Source: Omphalotus guepiniiformis (lineage: Eukaryota > Basidiomycota > Agaricomycetes > Agaricales > Omphalotaceae). From it: 64,000 bases of DNA. The position numbers were made by a program, and so were the translations under genes. This document shows, one piece after another, positions 35,487 through 46,495 of the stretch. The notes beneath the pieces were generated by a model. It saw only the letters and a program-made list of their open reading frames with translations, did not search any database and was not told the DNA's origin. The stretch spans positions 434,001-498,000 of the forward strand of contig JAQOOI010000076.1 in NCBI GenBank assembly GCA_028554645.1. The letters are read 5' to 3'. The stretch's first letter is position 1. Every line of letters starts with the position of its first letter.

Positions 35487-37628
35487 ATGGTCTTATGTTC
35501 TGATCAGGTGTGTTTCAAGCTTGTTCTGTGAGCGCTGCGGAAATGACCTGTACAATTAGGTTACTGTTCAGATTCGTCTTGAAGATTTTCTATGGAACAA
35601 TTGTAGTAGAGAATACGCATTTGATTCCTGCAACTGGAACACCTTGGTTACTCGAGCCGTTTCACGCCCTCGTGCTTTCCTAATGTCACCTTTGTTTACA
35701 GTATAGTCTGTGCGAATCATAGCAATTCCCTCACGGATGCCTTGTACGTTGTCTCATTATTGGTCTCAATTTCTATACTGACAGCTCTTACTCAAGGCTT
35801 CTTGTTACATCTATTCCTAGCAACGTGCGCAGGTCATGGCTCGCTCCCACACATCTCTAATTCCATGAGTAGATTCGCAACATGTTACGATTGACAGCCA
35901 AATCAACTCAGTTCGGAAAAAGGACGTTCACGAGCTGGCTGATAGAAAGCGCCGGAACAGTTCCTATACATCGCAGAAAAGACTTTGAAGGGCCTATTGA
36001 CAATACGAATGCAATGGACGCTTTAGTTCGGGCTTTAGAAGCCGGCGATGCGGTTATGCTGTTTCCTGAAGGAATGAGCCGCTTTCATCCTACGATAGCA
36101 CCGCTCAAGACTGGAGGTATATCTGCTCCTGTCTTAAGGGAACTCTGGGTGTTGACGCTTTCTAGTCGCAAGGCTGATATGTGATGTCCTGTCAAAACAC
36201 TGCAAAAATCCCGACTTCGAACTGACCGTGCTCAATTGTTCTATAACGTACATGTAGTACATTTCTTTTGCTTTACTCCGTGGTCAATTCTAATTAGTTT
36301 TTTCAAGGCATCGACAGCACTGGCGCTCAGGTAGGAAGTCACCTACCTTTCAGCGCTCAATGTACTCATGCGACATCAAGACGTATTGGTGACTTGGCAT
36401 CCACCCTTGAAATTTAAGCCAAAGACCAATCCTGAACTTTTGCAACCAGTTGACTTCAACAGTATCCGTGCTGTCACAAGTGAATATATGACAACCTCTT
36501 TCTTCCCTCCAGAGGGTCTTATGGTGATAATCTCTTGTTAGCCCAGATATATCAGCAAATTAGCTCAGGCACCTTCGATTCACCTTCCTGGCACCTCGTC
36601 CAGCTTTCCAAACTTTCTGCTCGGATATATGCCCCTCTTGGTGCGTTTGAATCACATCTGATTACTGGTATATTCACTGCAAGTTTAGGCACGTCCATGA
36701 GTCTTGGCGATCATGTTCGAATAACTCGAGCATTCCTGGAGGTCTTCAAGGATGCAAATGAAGACTCGGAGGACGGGCAGCGAACTCATGCATATGCTAC
36801 AGATCTTGTGTTGCTTCAGTCGGATTTAAAGGTGTGCACCTCCTGATATACTTGGTGTACTTGTTACCTGCTCAGGCATAACCATTGCAGAGTTATCAAG
36901 ATCGTCTAACAACGTTCAGAATCAAAGACGATCGGGTACGGAGACCTCTTGCTCGACATGCCATTGTGAAAAGAATGATCATCCGATTGCTCTGGGCCTG
37001 CTTCCTGCTTTCCCTTTCGATGCCTGGTTTGTTATTATGGCTGCCTGTCTTCCTCACTACCTTCTACGCGGTTCATGAGTTCAAAAAAAGCGGACCCATC
37101 TTCGATACTTTTGACGAGATCGCTCAGTATAAACTCGTTTACGGTCTTATCTCTGGACTTGGTGCATGGTTCACTGGTGTACTCTTGACACTGCCGTTTG
37201 CCTGCTTCACATTTTTCTTCATTCCAGCTCTCATGTGGATGACTCTTCGGTGGATGGAGGATTGTGTTGCATCGTTCCGCGCTTTTGTATCTCTCGGGCG
37301 TCTGCTGTTAGTAGGAAAGCCCACTCTGAATGAGTTGCGTCTGGCCCGAGAAAGTTTACATCAGCGTGTCATGGACGTTGCTGAATCTCTGGATCTGCCG
37401 CCCAATCCCGAAAAGTACTTCCTTCAAATAGGTGGAACAGAAAAAGGGCGTGTACGAGGTAAATGGCAGAGCAAAGCAGGATATTTCTCTATCAAACGAC
37501 GTCGTAAGAGGTATCTTCTATATAATTCTTTCTCATGAGGCAGATGTTTGACGGATATAAATTGTAGGGATTGGAATGAAACTTTACGCCTATACGACAA
37601 AGTTGACTACCCTGACGAGGATTCGTAA
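35487..37628 (+). CDS. Glycerol-3-phosphate / dihydroxyacetone-phosphate acyltransferase (GPT2/SCT1 type)
   Basis: ER membrane enzyme that makes lysophosphatidic acid, the first step of glycerolipid synthesis. Exon 1 is tiny (MVLCSDQ, 35487-35507). It is followed by LLFRFVLKIFYGTIVVENTH and LIPATGTPW. The catalytic acyltransferase motif H-x4-D is NHSNSLTDALL near 35720. The second motif region is RLTAKSTQFGKRTFTSWLIE with AGTVPIHRRKDF. Motif III is AVMLFPEGMSRFHPTIAPLK, then TGVARL across an intron. Later blocks VLVTWHPPLKFKPKTNPELL, SRIYAPLGTSMSLGDHVRI and several membrane helices (MIIRLLWACFLLSLSMPGLL; KLVYGLISGLGAWFTGVLLT; PFACFTFFFIPALMWM) follow the Sct1/Gpt2 pattern. The end is RDWNETLRLYDKVDYPDEDS at 37626-37628. 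About eight introns; the splice near 36250-36350 is the least certain. Confidence 0.9.
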
Positions 37629-37764
37629 ATTTACCTGATCTAAACCGCTGTCGTCGCATATACACAGCAGATATATTTTGACTGCTTCGGAATTACATTG
37701 CACAGTTTTATTGACAAAGGAAGCTACGTATACACAAGCAGGCAATGTCCTCATACCCCCTGAC

Positions 37765-38586
37765 TTACGGTCGAAGTGGCGAACGTGGTGGAGGGTGAGG
37801 GGAATGTACCAGGGAGGGTGTTGAAGAACCGAGGGGCATTACAGCGGTCAAGACTCGAACCCGAGTAGAATATGAATGAGTGTCTTTTTGGACGTTCAAA
37901 GCAGCAGGTGTAATAGGGGATGATGGAGTTTGCACTTCTGACGCGGAATCTCCCCTTGTCACGATAGCGTTGTCATTCCACATGTTCGAGGCTGTTCTAC
38001 CTTCACTGAAAGGGACATCGCCGGGTGAGGCAGGTATGGTCTCCAGCGCCATAGGCTGGAAAAGACGATCGTGAAAGTCTAGTGGTGCGGATGCCGCTGA
38101 ATAGAGGGATGCAGAATCAGCGGAAACAGCAGATCGTGTGGAAGGACCTCGCTTGAGCGGTCTCTCTGATATGTGCAGCATGTCACTTGGTGTGATTCCG
38201 GTCAGGTTCAAAGCACGATGTGGCCTTCTCGTTCTCGATGGAGCTCTGCTTGCTCTAGGTACTCGAGCAGGTACTAGACTTGGTGGTCGCACCTTTGTAT
38301 GGAACCGAGAGATCTGTGCCGATAAGTCAAACTGCCTAGAACTTTCTGCGGGTTGTCGACTTTGTGGAGTAGGAGCAAAAGACGGGGGCAGAGGTGGATG
38401 AGGAAGAGTAATGGACGCCATAGGCACTCGTCCAGTCAACTTTTCGGGAATCCCAGCTTCAAGAGCCAACTTGTGTGTATCGACTCTTCGTCGTGATTTG
38501 AGTATGAACCATACGCAAAGGAGAATTAGATTCAGTGCAGCCACTGCCGCGACGATCCCTATGATGAGGAGTACCTCTGTGTTCAT
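37765..38586 (-). CDS. Single-pass membrane protein with Pro/Ser/Arg-rich cytosolic tail
   Basis: One uninterrupted open frame of 273 codons. The extreme N-terminus is the membrane helix (MNTEVLLIIGIVAAVAALNL ILLCVWFIL) followed by KSRRRVDTHKLALEAGIPEK, so the bulk is cytosolic. The tail is rich in Pro, Ser and Arg (PPSLVPARVPRASRAPSRTR) with repeated S-P and T-P sites. Upstream an intron acceptor (CTGTATAG) immediately precedes GTTGGCCAATG, so a 5' leader exon, or a short extra N-terminal exon, is possible. I recognise no family. It is the third such small-ectodomain membrane protein in the window, alongside those at 12083 and 19730, but they share no sequence that I can see. Confidence 0.6.
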   Translation of the reverse strand: MNTEVLLIIGIVAAVAALNLILLCVWFILKSRRRVDTHKLALEAGIPEKLTGRVPMASITLPHPPLPPSFAPTPQSRQPAESSRQFDLSAQISRFHTKVRPPSLVPARVPRASRAPSRTRRPHRALNLTGITPSDMLHISERPLKRGPSTRSAVSADSASLYSAASAPLDFHDRLFQPMALETIPASPGDVPFSEGRTASNMWNDNAIVTRGDSASEVQTPSSPITPAALNVQKDTHSYSTRVRVLTAVMPLGSSTPSLVHSPHPPPRSPLRP

Positions 38587-39329
38587 TGGCCAACCTATAC
38601 AGACTACGTGAGACTCCGAATGATCAAGATAGTGTTACACTCACAGGAAAGGTAGGAAAGTGGGAGCGATTAGTGTATTGGGTTTAGCAGAATACTTATA
38701 TGTGCAGGTGCTCATTTCTCGTCTTCAGGCATGGCAACAAGTCGTTTATTGAGTGGGGATTCAAGATATATATGCGCAGTGCATGTGCCAGCGAGCAGTG
38801 CCTATAAGGCAGAATTGGTGCGATACACCTGGCAAGACACCCAGCAACGACCGATACCGTCAACATGCTGTGGGATAGGGCGCAGCTGATCCATTAGCGA
38901 TAGTGACATTACCGAGGTATCCATGCAATCAAATCCGAGCTTGTTTGATATAAAGTATCGATACAGTAAAATATTCTCGGAGAAAGACTTGATACATAGC
39001 AGGACCATTTACGCCATCTGTAACTGGCTACGCATCTTGAGCGATCAATGTAGAGTTTCTGGAAACCGCCAGTACATGTAGTAATAGTAAGCACGTAAGC
39101 ACTGTTCAATGAGCTGGCTTATGTAATAATGACACGTGCTCAGACTTGCCTCGAAATTTTTTCGTGTCGGCGGTATCAGCGAACGTTGGTCTGCACAGGG
39201 CCTAACTGCCCGGACTCCTTGTAACAACACCATAGAGCTCTCTGTTCCATTCTACATCTGATAGACTTTTATCCTTGCCTCTTTGCTTAATTTCCTCTTT
39301 AAATCGCACACATCTCCACTATCACTAGC
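38587..39329. other. Intergenic stretch of about 740 bp
   Basis: Divergent region between the membrane-protein gene and the eEF3-family gene. The last 60 bp are pyrimidine-rich leader (TTTTATCCTTGCCTC through TTCCTCTTTAAATCGC). Short open frames on both strands carry no motif. No RNA gene or repeat is seen. Confidence 0.5.
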
Positions 39330-42300
39330 ATGTCCCCTGTCGCCATGCCTGCTTCACTTGACTCTCAGTTCGGACCTCTCATCGAAGCTTTGCGAAATGC
39401 GCCAACCGCCCCAGGTACTCACTCTCCTTATCGTATTACGATCTAGCAGTACTGACGCATCTATAGATGCCAAAGGTGCAGCCGACAAACTTGCCCGTGA
39501 AGTATCGAAATCCGGCCTGCAATCTCTAGAGTGGGTTTTTAACTAACTCTGATCGCTTGTCTGTACATATGGTCTTTATTCAGAGATGATGGCATTCTTA
39601 AAACTATGCACTCTTTTGCTACGAACAAAAAGGTATCTGTCGTCTGTCTTATCCTTTCTGCGCACTCACTTAAATCTCCTAGTCTGGCTATGAGCGGGAA
39701 TCCGCTGCTGTAGCTTTTCAATCCTTTGCAAATATACTTGGAGCACCTGTCGTCCCGCTATTACTACCCTCTTTACCTCTTCTCTTCGACCTTTACATGG
39801 ATAAAGGCGATGTCGTGCGCGTCGCCGCTACAGCTGCTGTGAAAACCATCCTCAAACTCCTACCTCCTGAAGCAACCCGAGTCGCTTTTGAGGTTCTTTT
39901 GCCCATTCTGGAGAACGGAAAATGGAAGACTAAGGTCGGTGTGTTGGATACAATGAAGGGATTTGTCGCGACTGCGAGGGATGCGGTAGCAGCCGAATTA
40001 GGACGAGTTCTCACGCAAGTCGAGAACGCTATGCATGACACGAAACAAGAGGTATGTATTTATTAGCTCAGTTGCTTCATACGATTCATATGCACGATGA
40101 TAGGTTTCCACTGCAGCAGTGAAATGTGCTACTGCTCTATGCACGACTCTTGCGAACCCTGATCTTACTCCTCACATCCCTATGTTGGTGAAATGCATGT
40201 CCGATCCGGCTTCTGTACCAGCCTGTATCAAAGCTCTATCATCCACTACTTTCGTTGCAGAAGTAACCGCTCCTGCATTGGCTGTCCTTGTACCTCTCCT
40301 TATTCGGGCTCTCAATGATCGGAGTATGGAGGTTCAAAGGCGTACTGTCGTCGTCATCGACAACCTTGTAAAACTTGTTCGCGACCCCAACGTCGCCGCT
40401 CAGTATCTGAGTCCCCTTGTTGAGGGAACTCAAAAAATTGCCACTGGCGCCGCTTTTCCTGAGGTAATATATATATGTCTTTACGGTGTATATGTGTGCT
40501 GATTGCATGATCAGGTTCGCGCTTTTGGTGACACCGCTCTGGAAACCTTAATGAAGGCCGGCGCCTCGATTAATGGTCCACCAATTGTCAATCGAGATGT
40601 AGAGGGAGAAACAGCAGAGGCGCGAACTACACTTCTCACTCTACTCCCCGAAGAACTCCGCGCTCCGTCATTGCCAGCAAATGGACCTCACACACCCAAG
40701 TACAACCTTCTCTCCCGTTCTCTGGATTTCCAGGCATCTCTTGTCGCAGATTTGGTTCATGTACGCCGCTTTACCGATAAGGAAGCTTGGAACCGCAGCA
40801 TAGCTTTATTCATGGCTTCCTGGATTTCGCTGGATTTGAGCAAATCATTCGCAGAGGGAGTTCGTTCGCATTTCCTCGCCATTGATAAGGTATGGAGCTG
40901 TCCAAGTTCTGGTTTTCTACCGATAAGCTAATGATTGATAAGTCCAAGTATTCTACAGTTAGCAGCAATTCTGACGAGGGCGAGATCCTCTGTGACACAC
41001 TATTTTCTTTGGCTTATGGAGCGCTCTTACTTCTTTCGCACACTTCCCTAAAGCTCATTCGAGGACGACGGTATGGTATTCTCGGGACAAACGGTTCGGG
41101 GAAGTCTACACTCATGCGACAGCTTCGCGATGGTAAAGTAGAAAACTTCCCTCCTCAAGATCAGTTGCGTTGTGTCATGGTAGAACACTCACTGCAAGGA
41201 GAAGATGGATCCTTGTCTGTCTTGGACTTCATTGCTGCTGGTATGTATACCTGTCAGTCACCTTTTTGCTTACCACCGTAACACTGTATCATCCAGATAA
41301 AGCTTTGGCTGATGTGCCACGGTCCAAGATTCGAGACCAATTATACGAAGTTGGGTTTGATGACACCCGGCAATCGGACACTGTTGGAGGACTATCTGGT
41401 GGCTGGAAAATGAAGCTCGAACTAGCAAGGGCTATGCTTTACAATGCAGACCTTTTACTACTTGATGAGGTAGCTCATATATTTCTAATGCCTCCGTGTC
41501 TGACGTCTTTTTCCTCTAGCCCACTAATCATGTTCGTCAGCTTTGACTTGACTTGTATCGTCAGTGTTGCATAATTAACTTCCACCTAGCTGGACCGAGC
41601 TTCTGTTACCTGGTTAGAGCAATATCTTATTGCGCATAAGAATGTTACTTGCCTCATTGTCAGTCATGACTCTGGGTTAGTTCTGTTTCCTCATAGTGGC
41701 CGTTGATGTGCGTCTCATCACTTCATTATAGATTCTTGGACGATGTGACTACTGATATCATTCATTACGAGAACAAGAAGGTATACTCTCCTTTCTCTAT
41801 TGGTGCACAGTTAATCATACATCTATCATCGTAAAGCTCGTCTATTACCCTGGCAATCTCTCGACATTTGTGGCCCATCACCCTGAAGCAAAATCATATT
41901 ATACACTCGCCGCTACTTCTGTTAAATTTTCATTCCCTCCGCCGGGTTCTCTCATGGGTGTAAGGAGTAACACCCGTGCCATCCTCAAAATGACAAATTG
42001 TACTTTTACGTACCCGGGCAGAAGCACCCCGAGTCTGTACAACGTCAGCTGTTCACTATCGTTATCCAGGTATGTGCCACTTGTATTTTAATGATTGTTA
42101 CTAAACATCTGAGTCCAGTCGAGTGGGAGTGGTAGGACCCAATGGCGCGGGAAAGTCCACCCTTATTAAATTGTTGACGGTAAGTATTTGTCTCTTGTTG
42201 CGAGAAGTGATACTCAAGTAGCGTTGATAGGGTGAGACCGTACCTCAGGAAGGAACGGTTTACAAACATCCAGCCTTAAGGGTAGGATATGTGTCTCAAC

Positions 42301-43685
42301 ATGCGACGCACCATATAGGTATGGACCGTTGGCCTGAAAATAGAACCTGATCACCTATTCAATCAAAACAGAGCGTCACTTAGAAAAGACACCTATTGGA
42401 TACATTCAATGGCGTTTCCAGGTACGTCCGACATTTTACTTCGCAGTTGCTCGTTGACGACCTTACATTCAATAGGATGGCCACGATCGTATGTGTTGCT
42501 CCAGTTCAAGGTTCTTTCCTATTCGCTAATCATCATCTTAGGCGAGCTTGTCGAAAAAGCTTCCCGCGTGCTCTCTGACGAGGAGAAGGCTTTGTTAGAT
42601 CAGGAGTGGATAGGCAAGGACGGCTCAAAACGGAAACTAGAGATCAGTACTTTTGTTTACTTTGATAAACGACCTGAACTCACATTACCCACTAAATAGA
42701 TCATCATGGGCCGGCAAAAGCTAAAGAAATCATTTCAATATGAGATCAAATGGCGAGGCCTAGACCATAGGTTCAATACTTGGGTGTCTCGAGATGATCT
42801 TCTCAATAAAGGTTTCACGAAACTAGTCCAGCAATTCGATGACTTGGAATCATCCAGAGAGGGTGCTGGTACTCGTGACACGTCGGCACATCTTGTTCGC
42901 AAGCACTTGGAGGACATTGGACTGGACGGGGACATAGCTCAATATAATGAGATCTCAGGCTTGTCTGGAGGTCAATGTCATTTCCCAATTCATTGATTGG
43001 TGATTGTTGACTGACCCGAATAACTATAGGCCAGAAAATCAAACTCGTGATCGCAGCTTGTCTTTGGAATAACCCCCAGGTAAGAGCGTTTGTATTTTTG
43101 CCAATTGCAAGTGTTGACCTCATATCTAAGATCTGCGTACTTGATGAACCAAGTAACTTCTTGGATCGAGAAGCTCTTGGTGGTCTGGCTGTAGCCATCC
43201 GAGATTGGGCCGGTGCTGTCGTAAATATTTCCATTTCATTCTCATGACAAAAATACTCACTTTGACCAGGTTATCATTTCTCATAATCACGAATTCGTCT
43301 CTGCATTATGTATGTTTTCTCATTTTGAATCAATATGAAATGATAGCTAAAATTGACCTCAGGTCCGGAGATCTGGAATGTCGAAGGTGGTCGTATGACT
43401 CAGCAGGGCAAAGCATCAGTAATAGATGAAGCTTTCCTGGACAAGAAAGGTAGTGGGCCTAACACTCCAGTCCGGTCCAGAATGCAATCACCTGTTGCAT
43501 CTACGACTGGGACACCGGCTGGAAGCGGGGTAGAAGACGCTGGAACGAATACACCTCCTATCAGGAAGAAAAAGAAGATGACACGAAATCAGATGAAAGC
43601 GCAAGAGGAACGAAGGAGGTTGAGAAAGTTGCATTGGCTAACTCACGGTGGACCTAAACCAGAAGATACAGACAGCGACGCTTGA
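39330..43685 (+). CDS. eEF3-family ABC-F ATPase, New1/Elf1-like
   Basis: Ribosome-associated ATPase with two nucleotide-binding domains. Starts at 39330 (MSPVAMPASLDSQFGPLIEA). The N-terminal HEAT region contains KGDVVRVAATAAVKTILKLL and MEVQRRTVVVIDNLVKLVRD. NBD1: Walker A GTNGSGKST, signature LSGGWKMKLELARAM, Walker B DLLLLDEPTNHLD across an intron. NBD2: Walker A GPNGAGKST, a chromodomain-like insertion FQYEIKWRGLDHRFNTWVSR, signature LSGGQKIKLVIAACL, Walker B CVLDEPSNFLDRE and H-loop IISHNHEFVSALCPEIW. The C-terminus is basic (RKKKKMTRNQMKAQEERRRL). The NBD2 end (ISHN...ALCPEIW) looks more like New1/Elf1 than canonical eEF3 (ITHSAEF). The dense introns (about fifteen) also argue against the main, highly expressed eEF3. 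New1 acts in translation termination at certain C-terminal codons. The Asn/Gln prion-like N-terminus of yeast New1 is absent. Confidence 0.88.
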
Positions 43686-44170
43686 TGATGACTGAATGGA
43701 ATCGATTCGTATTACCTCCTGTAATTTATTACTATAGAGCACAAGCATGAATCTAAGATTCAGTTGCTTGCTAAATTGTTATGGACTGTAAATACATAGA
43801 TGCAGTCAATGAAGTCATGGTCAGGTACGTAAGATCCACATTCAAACAGATTCTCGACGTCGATCGTGAACTGTTTTTCGTGATCTGATTTTTTGATCTA
43901 AACAATGACCTTTCTACTCTTTGGCGATTGGATCTTTTGTCGTTTCTAGGTTCTTAGTTTTATATCATATCATGAGTACTACTCCTCGGATCTGCCTGAC
44001 TTCGACAAGGACTCGTACATGCCCTTACTTATACATCATCCTTGTAACATTACCCCACATTGATCGTTGCTTTCATAGTACTCAGAGATGTATTTAGGTC
44101 AACTCTAATTCTCTGGAGAAGCGGCAGGAATACGTATCTCGTCTATTTCCGAATGCATAAGTGGTCTCGT
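43686..44170. other. Intergenic stretch
   Basis: 3' flank of the eEF3-family gene and of the candidate gene that follows on the other strand; A/T-rich with several stops in all frames. I see nothing in it. Confidence 0.5.
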
Positions 44171-44760
44171 CTAATAAGTTGTATAGTCTTCCTCTTCCTC
44201 AGCATGAGATTGTACCTGATTGTACTTCAAGTCAGCGGTGATAGATACTTGACCACCCAAGTAGCCTGCTACGTATGCACTACTACTAGTTCCATCGAAC
44301 TGAAAGCCCACTCCAGTGACTTGTTAGCTAAATTAACTCAAAGCGGCGAATTTTATTGCGACATAGCGTTACATACAAGACTTGATGTGTCGATCGATAC
44401 CCAAGTCAGTCTTGGAAACAAATTCCAACTTCTCAGCTTTTCACAATTTCCGCCGGAAAGCAGCGATGACAGCTAGAACCTGCAGGGTCCAGTTCCTCCT
44501 GAGATCCATAAGACCTGCTCAGGATCTAAGTAGGCTGTCGCATGACCAAAGTCACCAGTTGCCGGACGGCTTTTGACAACTCTTCACGAAATTGCTGGGA
44601 TTCTTGGAGAGGTTCTAAATCAACCCTCCGCGGGTAACAACTTCTTATCGATCGCTAACACACCGGCAGTAGCAAATTTGTTCGTGGATACAGAGATGTC
44701 CCTGGATCATTTTATTTCATGTTCTTCGTAAATTCTGAAGTTTCAAGAAGTCTTGTTATC
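44171..44760 (-). CDS. Candidate unannotated multi-exon gene, 5' end unresolved
   Basis: No long open frame exists here, but four short exons join perfectly in phase through canonical 41-57 bp introns. From the 3' end they are 44171-44319, 44377-44436, 44480-44514 and from 44556 upward (to about 44620). Donors are GTATGT, GTTCTA and GTGACT, each with an AG acceptor. The product reads NPSNFVKSCQKPSGNW, SYGSQEELDPAAEKLEFVSK, TDLGIDRHIKSFTGVGFQFD, GTSSSAYVAGYLGGQVSITA, DLKYNQVQSHAEEEEDYTTY, then stop at 44171. Alternating hydrophobic/polar residues suggest a beta-rich domain with an acidic tail. Further upstream, codon-like stretches (ISVSTNKFATAG near 44680; VTGTGQIERSVTELPDFMDN near 44780) may be earlier exons, but junctions are not settled. 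I recognise no family. It could be a small secreted or lectin-like protein, or a decaying gene. Confidence 0.4.
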
Positions 44761-45154
44761 CATGAAGTCCGGCAATTCAGTAACGCTTCGTTCAATCTGA
44801 CCTGTTCCTGTCACCTAAAAACATTACGTGTCGAGATTGATCACACTGCATACGCGTCGTCGTCGCAAACCCAGAGTTAGGTCAGTGGTCTGAGAATTTC
44901 CTTGAATTCATGTAACCAATACAAAAGATAATAAGAAAAACAAGATTATCGATGTACAAGTAGTAGGTGTAGATAAAAAGATGTTCAGAAGGCGAGAATA
45001 AGAGAAGTTGAAATTATTAAGAAGTCCGTACGCTAATCAGTAATGGCACGATCTAACATGAATAAAGGTAGCAAGATAAAGAAGATGAATACAAAGTGAA
45101 ACGAGCGGAATCATTTGATTGGGAAGATAGATAGATCTTTGCGAGGGTCGCACC
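44761..45154. other. Upstream region of the candidate gene and 3' flank of the homeobox gene
   Basis: 44761-44880 may contain one more exon of the candidate gene. 44900-45060 is A/T-rich without coding signal. Nothing else is seen. Confidence 0.4.
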
Positions 45155-46495
45155 TCAATACCCTCGAGACCACTGCTGCTGCTTGTGAGGGTCGACGACA
45201 GCTGCATCTTGGGCGAGACCCCGCCGATGAGAGGCAGGAGAGAGCGACGGTGAACTGTGACTCTCTTGAGAAGACCGTGGCACATACGAAGCACCTGTCA
45301 TAGTGTCATAGCCGCCAGACGAAGGGACTGAATCTTCCGTTAGAGAATCACCCTGAGATGACAACGCGAAGGACTGGTGAGCACCGGCGCTCGAAGACGT
45401 CTGCCTGGTTTGTCGCATAGATTGCCTTTTGTTCTGGAACCTGTAGGGCTGGGTCAGCTTGTCCGGAGGATTTAAATGGCGTAGAAACTCGCCATATCTG
45501 AACACTCCTTGCGGACATGTCAAGATGTTTTGCGAGAGCTTGCCGTTCCTCTGTCGAAGGAAATGCAGTTCGAGCGTACGTCTCGTTCAAAAGCTTGAGC
45601 TGTGTCGCATCAGCTCGCTTTCGCTTCTTCTTGATGGTCGGTTCGTCTGACATCGTAGGCGAGACAGGAGGCGGCGTATAGGAATTGGGAGGCATCTGAG
45701 TAGTACCGTGACTGTACGGGGGTGAAGAACGAACGTCAGCACCCAACATCGCGGGATCGTTCTGGTGGGTCGCCTGAGCTTGAGACTGGACATCAGTCAT
45801 TGGCACGCCGTACGGATAACCAGTTGCGGCGCCCGTGGATGGATACGGTGCGTATGAAGGCGGGTAAGATGCGGTAGGTGAGCGAATGCCTGAGGCATTA
45901 GGTACGTTTGTAGAAACGGTGGGATATTGTCCTGCAGTCCACCTCTCAGGCGAAGACGTACTCAACGGCGGCAACTTCCTCGAATCGGTGCTATTATCGG
46001 GTAATGAGGGGGAAGTCCGAGATGAGTAACTCGGGTAATACGATTGAGGTTGTGCGGAATATCGATTATCGTGCGTCTCGTAGTACCCGTACGAAGACAT
46101 TTGTGTAGGTGGCTCTGACAGCGATACCGTTAACAGAAAAAAGGACATGTAACATAAGAGAACACGTACGATTATGAGCGTTCGTCCACGAATTGTACAC
46201 CGCAGGACTGTAATCATATCTCGCGGGCGAAGAACGCGGCTGGGTGTATGAATTAGAATAACTGGTGACCGGCGCTGTATAAAAGAGCTGGCAAATTGAG
46301 CGCGTTGAAGGTATATATACTTCAAAAAAACAGACCTGGAAAATGTGAGGTTGGAAAAGCGGAAGAAATAGGAGGGAGCACTGTTCGCCCACCCTGTCCA
46401 GTCTGAAATAAACCTGTGCCTTGGTCCCCTAAGGAGGGACTCTTCCCTGACTTTCCAAGGCTAGCATAATAACGATCATCCCTCGAACTCGACAT
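45155..46495 (-). CDS. Homeodomain transcription factor
   Basis: DNA-binding regulator, nuclear. Starts at 46495 (MSSSRDDRYYASLGKSGKSP). The N-terminal 230 residues are Ser/Pro/Tyr/Gln-rich and probably disordered (SYGYYETHDNRYSAQPQSYY; MPPNSYTPPPVSPTMSDEPT). The homeodomain follows: KKKRKRADATQLKLLNETYA, RTAFPSTEERQALAKHLDM, SARSVQIWFQNKRQSMRQT, with the invariant W-F-x-N-x-R of helix 3. The Trp codon is split by an intron at 45441-45492. The C-terminal part is Ser-rich (SSQGDSLTEDSVPSSGG). It is a single-domain typical (non-TALE) homeodomain without the mating-type HD1/HD2 features, and no mating-type partner lies nearby. Several such factors regulate mushroom development, but I cannot say which one this is. 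About four introns. Confidence 0.88.
45441..45492 (-). other. GC-AG intron inside the homeodomain recognition helix
   Basis: The exon ends CAGATATG (Q-I-W split), followed by GCGAGTTT, and resumes after CCCTACAG with GTTCCAGAACAAAAGG. Only this GC donor restores Q-I-W-F-Q-N-K-R. The alternative GT donor four bases on gives a frame that skips F-Q-N and reads VPEQKAI. Length 52 bp. Confidence 0.7.

Noticed and set aside
39330..43685. Canonical translation elongation factor eEF3
   Set aside because: NBD2 motifs and intron density favour the New1/Elf1 branch; kept in the broader eEF3 family.
44060..44476. Open frame of 138 codons on the plus strand
   Set aside because: Lies antisense to the candidate spliced gene and its 3' flank; no motif.
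45348..45492. Homeobox protein reading straight through after SVQIW
   Set aside because: The read-through loses F-Q-N-K-R of helix 3; splicing with the GC donor restores the full homeodomain.
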